Notes: generated by a model from the sequence alone, not told the origin. Positions 46,411-56,436 are shown, counted from the stretch's first letter. The stretch is 64,000 nucleotides of DNA from Cymbomonas tetramitiformis (GCA_001247695.2 LGRX02024702.1:1-64000), one strand, 5' to 3'. Made by a program: numbers and translations.

Positions 46411-47379
46411 TTACACCTGCAGCGACAATGTCAGACGTGCACGCAGCGCGCTCGCGCAGTTCACTCGAGTCTCGCGCGCTTGAACAGCCTCGTAATCTAC
46501 GAAATCGCAGCAGTCGCTAAACTTTTGTTCGGCCTCGCGTTTCGTGCCCGTCGGCAGTACGGCGATCACGCGATGCAAGCCAATGTCTCTCAGCGCGCGG
46601 CATCGGGCTGAGAACACGGCGCTCCGTCCCACATCCGGGGTCGCGCAGCACCACACGACACGCTGTCCCCGCCGGATGTCCGCCGTCACAACGTCGTACA
46701 CCTCGCGCTCCGGCACGGCGTCGCGGTATCGACCGTCGGAGTTCGGACAAGCCCGCATCGTGTCGATGGCGGCGCAGTCCAGCTGCACGGTGTGCGTCTG
46801 AGGCATGGCCATCGCCACGGCGTGTACGAAAACCGATCGCAGATCCTCCTCGCGGCGGGCTTCCTCGGCCACGGAATCCGTGTCGTCGCGCGGGCGCTTC
46901 AAGCTCGGGCACGCGTACCGCTCGATCATCGCGCGTTGATCGCGCAAACGGCGCAGCACCACAAACCGCGGAACGCAAAGCTTGTTCACGCCGCACACCA
47001 CGTGCGCGCCCATGTAGTACTCGCGCGAGGCACCCACGTGAGTCGTCAGCAGGCTGCGCGTCTGACGCACGCTGAACAGGTGCACCACCGCCCTTTCGGT
47101 ACAATCTGAACGTTTCGCGTCGTCGATCAGACGCTGGCACACTTCGGGCGGCCAGTTCGTGGTCGGCAGGCAGTACTTGAAACGCGTGGCGTCGATGCGC
47201 GCGTTGGGGTAACGACCCCGTCCGGTGTCCTTCAACAGGATGCTAACCGCGGAGCCGGCCTCGCGACAGGACTCCCCCCACCGAGCGGGCACGTGACGCA
47301 CATTCGCGAGCACCGGTTCAAATATGTCTCCCTCGTCGGCAAACGCGACGCTCGGCGTTGGTGGGTTCGCGACGGCCAT
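46411..47379 (-). CDS. Hypothetical protein, 322 aa
   Basis: Complete GC-rich ORF from ATG 47379, tandem with the zinc-motif gene (50-bp gap), so the two may be co-regulated. Mixed alpha/beta with a strand-turn pattern (GQRVVWCCATPDVGRSAVF, HRVIAVLPTGTKRE) that could be a Rossmann-like fold, but no nucleotide-binding loop is clear. No membrane segment. Family not recognised. Confidence 0.68.
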   Translation of the reverse strand: MAVANPPTPSVAFADEGDIFEPVLANVRHVPARWGESCREAGSAVSILLKDTGRGRYPNARIDATRFKYCLPTTNWPPEVCQRLIDDAKRSDCTERAVVHLFSVRQTRSLLTTHVGASREYYMGAHVVCGVNKLCVPRFVVLRRLRDQRAMIERYACPSLKRPRDDTDSVAEEARREEDLRSVFVHAVAMAMPQTHTVQLDCAAIDTMRACPNSDGRYRDAVPEREVYDVVTADIRRGQRVVWCCATPDVGRSAVFSARCRALRDIGLHRVIAVLPTGTKREAEQKFSDCCDFVDYEAVQARETRVNCASALRARLTLSLQV

Positions 47380-47632
47380 CTGTCGAGTTCAACATGCAGC
47401 ACGCGCAAGTGGTGCGACGCGCTGGGCGTCTAAATAAGCCCGCGCCGGGTCGAGGCTAATATAAATAGCCGCGCAGCGGTGGGGAGCACCTGATGTTGCG
47501 CGCGCTCGTGACTACACACCTGAATAGTCGCAACGCGGATAATAGTTGAGGTCGCAAGACACTGACTTTTGCGTATTTCTGTTAGCGAACGGTTCGTACT
47601 GTATATATTTTTTCTTAACGTTACTACTACAG

Positions 47633-47639
47633 TATAAAT
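47633..47639 (+). promoter_or_regulatory. TATA box (TATAAAT)
   Basis: Lies 35 bp before ATG 47675 of the secreted protein. A second, TATATATTTT, lies at about 47602-47611. Confidence 0.5.
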
Positions 47640-47674
47640 GATACCAATCTTTACCACGATACAAGTTGATCATA

Positions 47675-48178
47675 ATGTTTTTGAAAATAATAACATTTGC
47701 AACTTACGCGGTGATACTGACCGACTTTGCTTTTGCCGAGCACGTATCTTTTGACGGCCTCAATCAATACGAACGCCGAGGGTACGGTTATTGCGATCCC
47801 TTTAGAAACGTAAATGATACCCAAGATCCTTCCAAAGGCATAGTATGTTTAGGGTACACACCAAACTCGTACGACCAGGAAATCTTGTACACCGAGGAAG
47901 TGTGCGAACGAGGATGTTCCACAACGCAGGCGTGCGCGGCGTTCAGTGTTACCGAGCGGCACTGCACACTTTACTTTACGTACGGCACGTGGGAATCGGC
48001 GGACACGACATACAGCGGCGCGAGAGAGGCCTGCGTCAACGTTTTTTCGCCCAACAAAGCGTATTACCTGCGTGGATTTACAACCTACAATTCCTCGGTC
48101 CACAATTACTGGCGCGGGCGTACACAACTCGGAGAGGCTCATACATTGCGTCATTGTTTTGCAAAAGATTTCATCTGA
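47675..48178 (+). CDS. Secreted Cys-rich protein, 167 aa (possible first part of the next ORF)
   Basis: The frame opens at TTG 47666; the first ATG is 47675. A clean signal peptide (MFLKIITFATYAVILTDFAFA) ends at about residue 21. The mature part has eight or more cysteines with CERGCSTTQACAAF in the middle, resembling a PAN/apple-like module (a Cys-x3-Cys-x5-Cys core). It stops at 48178, and a different frame carries similar Cys-rich extracellular sequence from about 48180 on, so the two may be one gene split by a frameshift or an unrecognised intron. As written it is also a plausible small secreted protein. Confidence 0.6.
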   Translation: MFLKIITFATYAVILTDFAFAEHVSFDGLNQYERRGYGYCDPFRNVNDTQDPSKGIVCLGYTPNSYDQEILYTEEVCERGCSTTQACAAFSVTERHCTLYFTYGTWESADTTYSGAREACVNVFSPNKAYYLRGFTTYNSSVHNYWRGRTQLGEAHTLRHCFAKDFI

Positions 48179-48198
48179 GTATTGTATGTACGATTTTC

Positions 48199-51100
48199 AT
48201 GTGTATTGGAAACGTAGACGCGGGTGTAGAGCACTTTAATGGCGGTACTCTATTTTTAAACACTTATCCGGGTTACTACGACCATGTAAGTTATCCGTAT
48301 TGGGTAGATGAAACATACAGATATTACGATAATAGCAACTGGCACACTCCGTGGAATTATATGACAGGGCATGGGGATGCATGTAGTTATTTTTCCTATA
48401 AAAAAGCTGCAGTAGGTATTTGGCATGAATATACTATGGGCATGTTCCCCCTTCCTTGCGCTAACCAACGGGGTTCGGTGGTGGGCAACGAAAATGGCGA
48501 GTCGACTGGTTGTATGTTTCCTATGTTGTACGGTGCATTCTGTGACTGTAATCATATAGGCTGTTATTCACATTTGGCACAATTTAGCACAAAAGTTATT
48601 ATTGACGAAACAAATTGGAACAACAGAATTAGTATCGGAAAAACATATTCAACTTACAATACACCACAAGTTATTCATGCACGAGGAATACCAAATTCGT
48701 TGGTCGGTATTGGTAACGAAAACAATAATTACAAATATAACGCGTGGGATTATAACAATGGCGATCCGACAAACAAATTTGTTGCTAGAGGTTTTGAACG
48801 TGTAACCAGTTACACTCAAGATAATGACGATTTGAAAATTTGCGGATTTGTGGAAGACAGCAATAATTGGTACGGTGATTACAACAACAACAATCTCAAC
48901 AACGGTGTTGCAACGCATGCGCTGTACGATATGGGGCCAAAAAATTACGGCGCGCGCTGCGCTGCGAAAGTTGGTATTAGCGACCCCCCATACTGGACAA
49001 GCGTAACACACATGGGCATATGCGAATCCGTATGTATTTTAACAATGGATTGTGCAGGGTATTATATTCAAAGCGACAATTACCGCTATTCTGATGGAAT
49101 GTCTAATATCGGCGATTTATACACGTTTCAAAGCAGCAATTTGCTGTGCGTAATACACAGCAGAAATGCAGCGTTCACGGATAATCCAAATAATCTACCA
49201 GAAAAACATACGTTCGCCGGCGCGTGTCAGCATTTACGGGACAACTATATCGATTACAGACAACGCGATGGCGTGCAAGTCAGTAGCAATCTTATTTATG
49301 CTGCTACGCTCGATATTAATGGTCACAGCGTCATTGAGCGTAATGCGAATATGGTAGGCTCTGCGCCTAAACAAAAATATAACGACCACGACAACACTAA
49401 AGTGGAATGTCGCGCGCGTGTCTCGTTCACGCCGCATCCGGACTCCTTATCTCCGCCGCCGCCTGTACCAAAGCCACCACCACCACCTACACCGCCGCCG
49501 CCCAGACCTCCACCTTCTCCGCCTCCGCCTTTTTCACCGCCGCCGAGTCCTCCACCGCCATCCCCACCACCACCGGTACCTAAGCCACCACCTCCATCAC
49601 CCCCGCCGCCATCACCTCCCCCATTATCTCCGCCACCACCACCACTTCCTCAGCCTCCTCCACCCAGACCACCGGATGTATACCCCCCTGCTCCACCACC
49701 CATGCCTTCATCGCCACCTCCGCCATGTCCACCGCCGAACCCCCTCCCTCCACCACCGTCGCCACCGCTCAGTCCACCACCTTTACCTTTACCACCACCT
49801 CCTCCGTCGGCACCGCCACGGCCTCCGCCGCCTTTACCACCCCCTTCACCGCCTCCACCACCCCCTCCATCACCACCGCCATCGCCTCCACCGCCGCCTT
49901 CATCACCTCCGCACCCACCGTTACCTCCTTTGACGCCGGGAATCGCCAATTCGCCACCTTATCCGCGCGCACCCGCCGACCCGACGGATTTTGCGTGTAT
50001 CAAGGAAAACCCGCTGGTCCTGAACGGGACTATGCAGCAGGCATTCAACGGCTACACCGATATGCGTACACTTGATTTTTTTACTTACCATTATAACAAC
50101 ACTCAAACTTCATTTCCCGATTTCGAAGACATTGTAAATCGAGGCAGTTACGTTTTGGAATTGCGCTGGGAGCCGGATGATAAAATGAACGCCGCTTGTT
50201 CGAATTACCGAAACATTATAAATTTCCGTAATGCAATGTATAAGGTAGCCGTATACGTGGACCATCTCGAAAACGTGTTTCAGCAAAAACAGGCTGTATA
50301 CACCGTACGCGTCGTGGACGTGCAGGAGGCGTTTGCTGAAGGATGTGCCGACGCGCGATACATAAGAAACCTTTTTACAATAGGAAGCACAGCACAATTT
50401 TGGCACGCGTGTTTTACCAAAAGCGCCACGGACACAAACGCTGCATACGTGCCTATGCACGATAAGCATGTACTACGATTTAGCGAAACGTGTTGGGCCT
50501 TGACTCCGCAAGGAGGAACGACTTTTAGCGTGTACGGTGCAACTGGGACCGCGTCGGGCGCGCAGGCTTCAGCCCACGAAGGCCTCGGCGTTTTTTACAC
50601 AGGCTGGCAGAATAAACGTCAATGCGATTCTTCACAATCATACGATTCAAGCAGTAACGATTACGCTACTTGTCCAGTCGATCCGTACGTGTTTAACACT
50701 GAATATACGACTGGCGTTCTGGACAGCACAGGAGATCGACGCCTACCGTATGATAGTGATTTACCTTTTAGAGGAGGTGGGTTTACAGGTTATCGAACAC
50801 GTAACGAAGAAAAAGCGTATAACAACGCGGGGAACATTAAAACAACATTCAAGCACTGTTCAGAAATAGGAGATTGCAATACTATAGCTGGAAACGTCGA
50901 TTTTTCGTCTTCGCGTATTACCACAGACGGGGTGCTGCCACCCGCAAACGGATTGTTGTTTATTAGCGCCACGCGTATTACTTGTTGGTCTGTGGAAACC
51001 TCCACCGGTAACCTTGTTGAAAGCTCGGATTTCTACTACGCACGCGAGGCAAACAACAACAGACGCGTCAGCAATTGCCTTCGCTTTCTTGTCAACATTG

Positions 51101-54100
51101 ACGATGCGCTGGAGGTTGCGGAGTCGACTATTGTCAACGGTGTAAATATCGCTGGTAAATGCGTGATCACCGATACAACACGCCCGTGCGGTTTGACGGA
51201 CGACGATAGACGTGTCAACGATGCACGTTTGAAACTGGCATCTTGCGACGACATCAACGTGTTAATTCGTTATCGCCGCGTACGCGCCCAAAACACTGAT
51301 GAGGCCTATTTTAATTCTTTGAATCCGTTTATCAACACCAGGGATGATAAAACTGTACGCGGTGAGATAACCTTTGCAGGATATCGCGTCGAAACATGCC
51401 GTGCGAAAAACACAATCGCTCCAGAACCAAATTACCTTGTTGCTCGCGCATCGTCTGCACCTACGGTTGCATTTCACGACGAATGGTATGTGAACAATGT
51501 GCATTGTAACGATGGTTGCAATCTACCAACCAATTTTCATCTACAATCCGATGAAACAGTATTACAAAACAGTAATGGAATTAACTATATTGTAAATGGT
51601 GGATTTTCAGAGTTGGATACGCGAACTTCCGAGAGTTATCAAAATGTATTAGATAATGGTTGCGGCCACGATTTTGACAAACCATGCAGCTTTTATTCGA
51701 TGCAACAAGTTATGGGCTGGACCAGCGATAATCAAGCCGGGTACAATATTATAAAAAAATACGACACGGTAACTACAGACGTATGGCGGGTGCAAGGGTT
51801 CGAAGGTGACATGCTTTTAGGAATGCAGGGCGTTAGTCGCAAGATAAATCAACAAATTATTACGCCAGGTGGTTTAAAGGTTGGCGGAAATTACCTCTTG
51901 TCTTTTTTAATAGGTCTACGTCAAGAGCCCACGGAGCAAGGTGCGGTGCACGGTTACAGTGCAGCAGACAAGAGTCAACATTTTCCAAATGTTTTCGAGA
52001 TAAGTTTAAATTATGGACGTGTGGAACAATCAGACGATGTTTACGATCGCAATCACGTCTTGTACCGTATTGGTGAAGATCGTCGTGGTACATACGCCGA
52101 CGCAGTAACAACTTATCAAACTATATACCATGCCTGTCACACCAACAACTACGCGCGTGCGTGTTTGGAAGATTTGCACGCCAATCTGACGGATGTTCTT
52201 AACATGCAACATTTTAAGTTTGAGCTTACAGCGGCCGTGCCTTATCCGTTTGTTTCGTTTAGTAGCAAAATTTTAAACTGGGAACAACCGTATATTACTC
52301 CAGAGTCTAACGAGCGTTCTCATGGCCCAGACAAGACCGTGTATCTTGACAACGTTTTTGTTGGTATACCAACATGGGATTGCGCAAGCTCAGCACGCAC
52401 GCTTGAAAAACCAGTCGATTTGGACGTTTGTGTACAAGACAGCGACCCACCACCCCCTCCCTCACCACCTCCTTCCCCACCACCTCCACCGCATTCACCA
52501 CCGCCGCCAAGTCCACCACCGCCGCACCCTCCACCGTCACCACCTTCACCTCCGCCGCCAAGTCCTCCGCCTCCGTCACCACCACCACCGTCACCGCCAC
52601 CACCTGCCCCGCCTCACCTCCGCCATCACCCCCCACCGCCGCCGCCATCACCGATTACCTCACCACCACCATCACCACCACCGCCCACCCGCCACCGCCA
52701 CCACCAGGTCGCCGCCACCCCACCACCGCCCCTCCACCTCCTGCCTCCTCCGTCCCCGCCGCCTCCCTCGCCCCCTCCTCCGTCCTCCGCCTCCTTCCTC
52801 CTCCGCCACCAGGCCCCCACCATAAGTCGCCCTCTGCCCCTCCTCCGCCACCTTCGCCACCATACGCCTGTCGCCCCCACCACCATCCAGCCGTCCCCGC
52901 CACCCCTCACCCACCGCCACCTTTCTTACCATACTTCCGAGCCGTATCGCCCTCCGCCACCACCAGGCCATCGCCTCCGCGCCCTCGCCCCCACCGCCCA
53001 AGCCCCCCACCACCGCGCCCACCTTCGCCACCGCCGTCGCCACCGCCCGGCACGCGCACGCCCACCGCGACCCCCACGCGCACGCCCACGAGCGCGCCCA
53101 CCACCCGCGGTCCCACCGCCGCGCCCACCACGCGTCACCCCACCACCGACGCACCCACCACCTCGCCGACCACCGACGCACCCACGCGCGCGCCCTCCAC
53201 GCGCGCGCCCACCACGTCTCCGACGACTCGCTCGCCCACCACGACGCACCCCACGGGCTCACCCGCGACCGCGGCGCCCACCACGCTCGGACCATCGGCG
53301 TCGCCCACCACCTCGCTCCCCAGCGCCACCCCCACAACCAGCGCGCCCACCACCACGCACCCCCACCGCCACGCATCCCACCACCACGCACCCCACCACA
53401 TCGCCGACGACCGCAGCGCCCACCACTCACTCCCCCACCGCGTCGCCCGCCACGTCGTCGCCCTCCGCATCGCCGGCCACGCTGGCGCCGAGCGCGACGC
53501 CCACCACGCGGGCCCCGGACTACAGTGCCGCGCCTACGGTGTCCCAAACCCCCACCACCGGGGAATCGCAGTTCGACTCGCTGGTCGAGCACAACCTTCC
53601 GGAGGGCAGCACCGGCAACCAGACCCGTTACAGAATACCGCTGCACTTCCCGACGATCTCGGCCGAAATGTACTACACGGACGGCGCCGCGCGCCGAAGG
53701 CTGGCGTCCGCCGAGGGCGACCGATACACGGCGTACGCGCACGAGCTGATAGCGACGTTTTTCGAGCAGGTGCGCCGCTTCGTCGGCCAGGACACCATGA
53801 CCGTCGACCCCGAGTGCCAGGCGCACATCGACGCCGGTGAGGCGGCGTTGTGCACCGGCGACGCGTTGGTCGGACCGTACGTGCCGATCTACGCGGAAAA
53901 CCGAGTCGACCTGAAAGTGCGGATGAACCTGACGACCTTCGCGCTTTTGTACGACGAGGAAGAGGGCTTCACCGAGGCCTACCAAGAGCTTCTCGTAGGC
54001 ATGACGGCCGTCATGCGGGAGGAGTTTGAACTGACGGTCACGGCATCCGCGCTCGCGGTGGTGCTGCACGCGGTGGAGCCGGACCCGGACTACCCTGACA

Positions 54101-54216
54101 CCGCGGTCATAATCGACTTCAGCGTGGTGCTGCCCAGCGTCGGCACGGAGGAGTCCGAGCGCTTCCGTGACGCCTTCGACAACAATTTCACCCACATGAT
54201 GGGTAACGTGATCTAA
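48199..54216 (+). CDS. Giant secreted protein with two Pro-rich (HRGP-like) regions, about 2,005 aa
   Basis: The frame is open from 47845, but the first 330 bp overlap the preceding gene in another frame; the first ATG after that is 48199. Order: extracellular Cys/Tyr/Asn-rich domain (residues 1-410), Pro-rich region 1 (about 415-579; SPPPP, PSPPPP, KPPPP units), a long Cys-rich middle (580-1410) with several sequons, Pro-rich region 2 (about 1415-1614), a Thr/Ser/Pro mucin-like stretch (to about 1777) and a compact GC-rich C-terminal domain (to 2005). The plan is that of algal hydroxyproline-rich extracellular-matrix proteins. Likely a virion fibre or matrix-like protein. In region 2 the best coding frame shifts twice. 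Confidence 0.72.
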   Translation: MCIGNVDAGVEHFNGGTLFLNTYPGYYDHVSYPYWVDETYRYYDNSNWHTPWNYMTGHGDACSYFSYKKAAVGIWHEYTMGMFPLPCANQRGSVVGNENGESTGCMFPMLYGAFCDCNHIGCYSHLAQFSTKVIIDETNWNNRISIGKTYSTYNTPQVIHARGIPNSLVGIGNENNNYKYNAWDYNNGDPTNKFVARGFERVTSYTQDNDDLKICGFVEDSNNWYGDYNNNNLNNGVATHALYDMGPKNYGARCAAKVGISDPPYWTSVTHMGICESVCILTMDCAGYYIQSDNYRYSDGMSNIGDLYTFQSSNLLCVIHSRNAAFTDNPNNLPEKHTFAGACQHLRDNYIDYRQRDGVQVSSNLIYAATLDINGHSVIERNANMVGSAPKQKYNDHDNTKVECRARVSFTPHPDSLSPPPPVPKPPPPPTPPPPRPPPSPPPPFSPPPSPPPPSPPPPVPKPPPPSPPPPSPPPLSPPPPPLPQPPPPRPPDVYPPAPPPMPSSPPPPCPPPNPLPPPPSPPLSPPPLPLPPPPPSAPPRPPPPLPPPSPPPPPPPSPPPSPPPPPSSPPHPPLPPLTPGIANSPPYPRAPADPTDFACIKENPLVLNGTMQQAFNGYTDMRTLDFFTYHYNNTQTSFPDFEDIVNRGSYVLELRWEPDDKMNAACSNYRNIINFRNAMYKVAVYVDHLENVFQQKQAVYTVRVVDVQEAFAEGCADARYIRNLFTIGSTAQFWHACFTKSATDTNAAYVPMHDKHVLRFSETCWALTPQGGTTFSVYGATGTASGAQASAHEGLGVFYTGWQNKRQCDSSQSYDSSSNDYATCPVDPYVFNTEYTTGVLDSTGDRRLPYDSDLPFRGGGFTGYRTRNEEKAYNNAGNIKTTFKHCSEIGDCNTIAGNVDFSSSRITTDGVLPPANGLLFISATRITCWSVETSTGNLVESSDFYYAREANNNRRVSNCLRFLVNIDDALEVAESTIVNGVNIAGKCVITDTTRPCGLTDDDRRVNDARLKLASCDDINVLIRYRRVRAQNTDEAYFNSLNPFINTRDDKTVRGEITFAGYRVETCRAKNTIAPEPNYLVARASSAPTVAFHDEWYVNNVHCNDGCNLPTNFHLQSDETVLQNSNGINYIVNGGFSELDTRTSESYQNVLDNGCGHDFDKPCSFYSMQQVMGWTSDNQAGYNIIKKYDTVTTDVWRVQGFEGDMLLGMQGVSRKINQQIITPGGLKVGGNYLLSFLIGLRQEPTEQGAVHGYSAADKSQHFPNVFEISLNYGRVEQSDDVYDRNHVLYRIGEDRRGTYADAVTTYQTIYHACHTNNYARACLEDLHANLTDVLNMQHFKFELTAAVPYPFVSFSSKILNWEQPYITPESNERSHGPDKTVYLDNVFVGIPTWDCASSARTLEKPVDLDVCVQDSDPPPPPSPPPSPPPPPHSPPPPSPPPPHPPPSPPSPPPPSPPPPSPPPPSPPPPAPPHLRHHPPPPPPSPITSPPPSPPPPTRHRHHQVAATPPPPLHLLPPPSPPPPSPPPPSSASFLLRHQAPTISRPLPLLRHLRHHTPVAPTTIQPSPPPLTHRHLSYHTSEPYRPPPPPGHRLRALAPTAQAPHHRAHLRHRRRHRPARARPPRPPRARPRARPPPAVPPPRPPRVTPPPTHPPPRRPPTHPRARPPRARPPRLRRLARPPRRTPRAHPRPRRPPRSDHRRRPPPRSPAPPPQPARPPPRTPTATHPTTTHPTTSPTTAAPTTHSPTASPATSSPSASPATLAPSATPTTRAPDYSAAPTVSQTPTTGESQFDSLVEHNLPEGSTGNQTRYRIPLHFPTISAEMYYTDGAARRRLASAEGDRYTAYAHELIATFFEQVRRFVGQDTMTVDPECQAHIDAGEAALCTGDALVGPYVPIYAENRVDLKVRMNLTTFALLYDEEEGFTEAYQELLVGMTAVMREEFELTVTASALAVVLHAVEPDPDYPDTAVIIDFSVVLPSVGTEESERFRDAFDNNFTHMMGNVI
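49445..49935 (+). repeat. Pro-codon repeat 1 (SPPPP-type)
   Basis: Continuous CCX codons with TCX at intervals encode SPPP and SPPPP modules. The CCX pyrimidine-rich strand leaves all frames free of stops over most of the stretch. Confidence 0.85.
52445..53530 (+). repeat. Pro-codon repeat 2 and Thr/Ser/Pro mucin-like repeat with frame switches
   Basis: About 52445-52640 encodes SPPPP units in the main frame. From about 53040 to 53360 the clean TPTATPTRTPTSAPTT-type repeat is in a different frame (position modulo 3 = 0), while the main frame reads Arg/His-rich noise. From about 53360 the clean repeat (HPTTSPTTAAPTT) is back in the main frame. Two compensating indels or assembly errors explain this. 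Confidence 0.75.
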
Positions 54217-54280
54217 TATTACCCTATGATGCTGCTCGAGACAAGCAACGATCATGGGTTTCCACGGACGCACGCGGACT
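54217..54280. other. Candidate junction between virus-like and host-like DNA
   Basis: The last viral-type ORF ends at 54216 and low-complexity DNA begins at about 54280. No terminal inverted repeat or target-site duplication could be recognised from one side. Confidence 0.35.
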
Positions 54281-54735
54281 TCCCTTCTCCCCGCTTTTCT
54301 CCCAACTATTTCCCCCTCTCCCCCCTCCCCCCCACTTCTCCCCCTTTGCCTTTTCTCCCATCACCCCCACTTTCTCCCCCTCCCCCCCCTTTTTCTCCCC
54401 TTTATCCCCTTTTTATCTCTATTTTTTCTCCCCTTTTCTCCCCCTTTTCTCCCCCTTTCTCCCCCTTTCTCCCCCTTTCTCCCCTTTCTCCCCCCCCTCT
54501 CCCCCCTCCCTTTCTCCATTTTTTCTCCCCCCTTTCTCCTTTCTCCCCTTTTCTCCTTCTCTCCCCCCTTTTCTCCCCACTTTTCTTCCCCAGCACCCTC
54601 CCCTTCTCCCTCCTTTTCTCCCCCACTTTCTCCCCCTTTCTCCCCCCTCCCCCTCCCTCCTTTTCTCCCTTCCCCCCTTTCTCCCCTTTTTCTCCTTTTT
54701 CTCCCTCTCCCCCTTCTCCCCTTCTCCCTCCAGAA
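54280..54735 (+). repeat. Polypyrimidine low-complexity tract (CCCTTTCT-type)
   Basis: Nearly 455 bp of C/T with CTCCCC, CCTTTTCT and TTTCTCCCC units. Open in several frames because of composition only; no coding claim is made for it. Confidence 0.85.
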
Positions 54736-55932
54736 AATTTCTCCCTTTTGCATTTTTATGCCATTTGGTGACCTATGCTGAATGCTCGTCGGTATGCTAT
54801 AGGTCGATCTGCTCGATACATTCACGAGTCCGGCCTTGTTTGTTGATTTATACGTTGAGTTTAGGGGTAGGAACCGTAAATTATTTGGTTGCCGGGCGGG
54901 GGGGCCGATATGCGGGCCGTCCGGGATAAATAAAATATTAGTCACCGGTCCGGTGGCGCTGGCGCTGGCGCTGGCGATAGGGTGACACCGATAGCGATAT
55001 ATCATATCGCAATAAATCGTTTCTACGGAAGAGCATTCGGACGGGGGTGGCATTGGTTATTCCGGCAGAGCAGTTTTGAGTGTACTGATGTTTAGTAGCG
55101 CGAGTGTTCGCTGTGAAAGGTGAGAATTTCTGGCCTGAACAAAAGCTGAAGATAAGAAGCATTGTGATACATCGAAGGTAAATATATGATAATCCCTTTC
55201 GTTTCACAGTAATTTAGCTTCATCACCTATTTATTCTGGAAACAGAATGCAACACAGGTCCCCGCATGTGTGTTGCGATCGCTGTAACGTGCTCTTCTTC
55301 CACTTAAACGGCGTTGCAAACCGGTGACTGTTTGTGTTGTGCCAACGTGAGCGCGTTTGTCTAGCAGCTTTGGCGCCAACTGACTTACGTCCTAGTCTTG
55401 TCCTCGTGCTTTTCCCTTGGGTCGTGTGTTACTGTCCTTCTGCCCGCCTGATCATTTCCTTGCCCACGCAAGCCGGCATTTAGGAGCCTGGAGTGTAGAT
55501 CCCGTCAATCTCCCCGATCGGGCAATGATAGCTGTTGCAAACTCATACTTGATTGCAACGCTCGAGTCTCATCATATCAGCACGAAGGCTATTTCCCCTA
55601 AGTCTGCATAGTTTTGGCCGTGACAAGCCTACAGGGTCGAGATCCATCGTGGTTGCACTCAGATCGTGCAAGAGCGTTGTGCTTTGTACCTGCATCGGCG
55701 TGAATCAAAGCTGTTCGCTGTTGAAACGCATCAATCTTGAGCGTGGCACTTCTTCGCATTTGAGAGGCGACAGCCTTGGAGTAGGTCGCCAAGTTCTCGA
55801 GTTGGTGCAGGCTGTTGATGCGCGTCATAGGAGCTTCTGCCAGGCTGTCACCACCTACTTTACGTTATTTGTCTATGTTCCCGACAGTAAAACGGTCCGG
55901 TGGGAATGGGCTTTCGGTAGAGTGCAACAATC
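54736..55932. other. Host-like stretch without recognised gene
   Basis: Mixed-composition DNA with a short (GGCGCT)n run at about 54951-54977. Short frames only. It may hold upstream exons or a 5' UTR of the membrane-protein gene; no splice chain could be traced. Confidence 0.35.
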
Positions 55933-56436
55933 ATGTCGTTCTTCACCGAGTGCATCTTATTCCTCGAGCGTGTCAGCCTCACGAACATGATGGCGATTCA
56001 TATGGTTCTCGTTTCATGGGCCCTCCTCGACATGAACCTGCCGCAATCTTGGTTATACTCGAACATCCTTGTCGTTGGCTGTCTCGCCGGATCAATAGTT
56101 GACTTTACGAACTCTAAGCTGCTCTCGTACTGTATGTTCCTCTACGCATTCACTGTGTTTAATGACGTTATGTGCTTGGTCATCGACGATGCCAGTCACT
56201 CCATGTCGGGAACCGCGGGGTTTGCGTATGCCAATGCTGTGTTCAACCTGCTTGTCAAGCTTCCCGGTTTGTTTTACCTGAAAGGTCACTTAGAAGACAG
56301 AAAGTCGATCTCCAGGCCCGCCGCCGGCGGCGGCAGTATGTTTGGTGGCGCTTCTGCAACCGCTCCTTCCCTCTCTCAGCCGTCCAACTCTTCAGCCTCG
56401 GCCTTTGGAGATGACTTTTCACGAATGAACAGTTAG
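55933..56436 (+). CDS. Small multi-pass membrane protein, AGTRAP-like, 167 aa
   Basis: ATG 55933 in good context. Three or four hydrophobic helices: about 19-35 (MMAIHMVLVSWALLDM), 41-58 (LYSNILVVGCLAGSIV), 65-85 (LLSYCMFLYAFTVFNDVMCL) and 103-120 (AVFNLLVKLPGLFYL), followed by a soluble Ser/Gly/Ala-rich tail. Helix spacing and the NLLVKLPGLFYLKGHLED segment recall the angiotensin-II type 1 receptor-associated protein family, but this is from pattern and memory. The gene lacks the compact TATA style of the viral genes and could be the last exon of a host gene. Confidence 0.5.
   Translation: MSFFTECILFLERVSLTNMMAIHMVLVSWALLDMNLPQSWLYSNILVVGCLAGSIVDFTNSKLLSYCMFLYAFTVFNDVMCLVIDDASHSMSGTAGFAYANAVFNLLVKLPGLFYLKGHLEDRKSISRPAAGGGSMFGGASATAPSLSQPSNSSASAFGDDFSRMNS

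Noticed and set aside
52672..54273. Long minus-strand frame (533 codons) opposite the C-terminal part of the giant secreted protein
   Set aside because: It is open because the opposite strand is Pro/Thr-codon rich. It reads Arg/Trp/Gly low-complexity sequence and the plus strand has the natural repeats and a folded C-terminal domain.
54226..54771. Two plus-strand frames of about 180 codons and minus-strand frames in the C/T tract
   Set aside because: Pure low-complexity translation (Ser/Pro/Phe/Leu, or Gly/Lys/Glu on the other strand), with no start context or folded segment.
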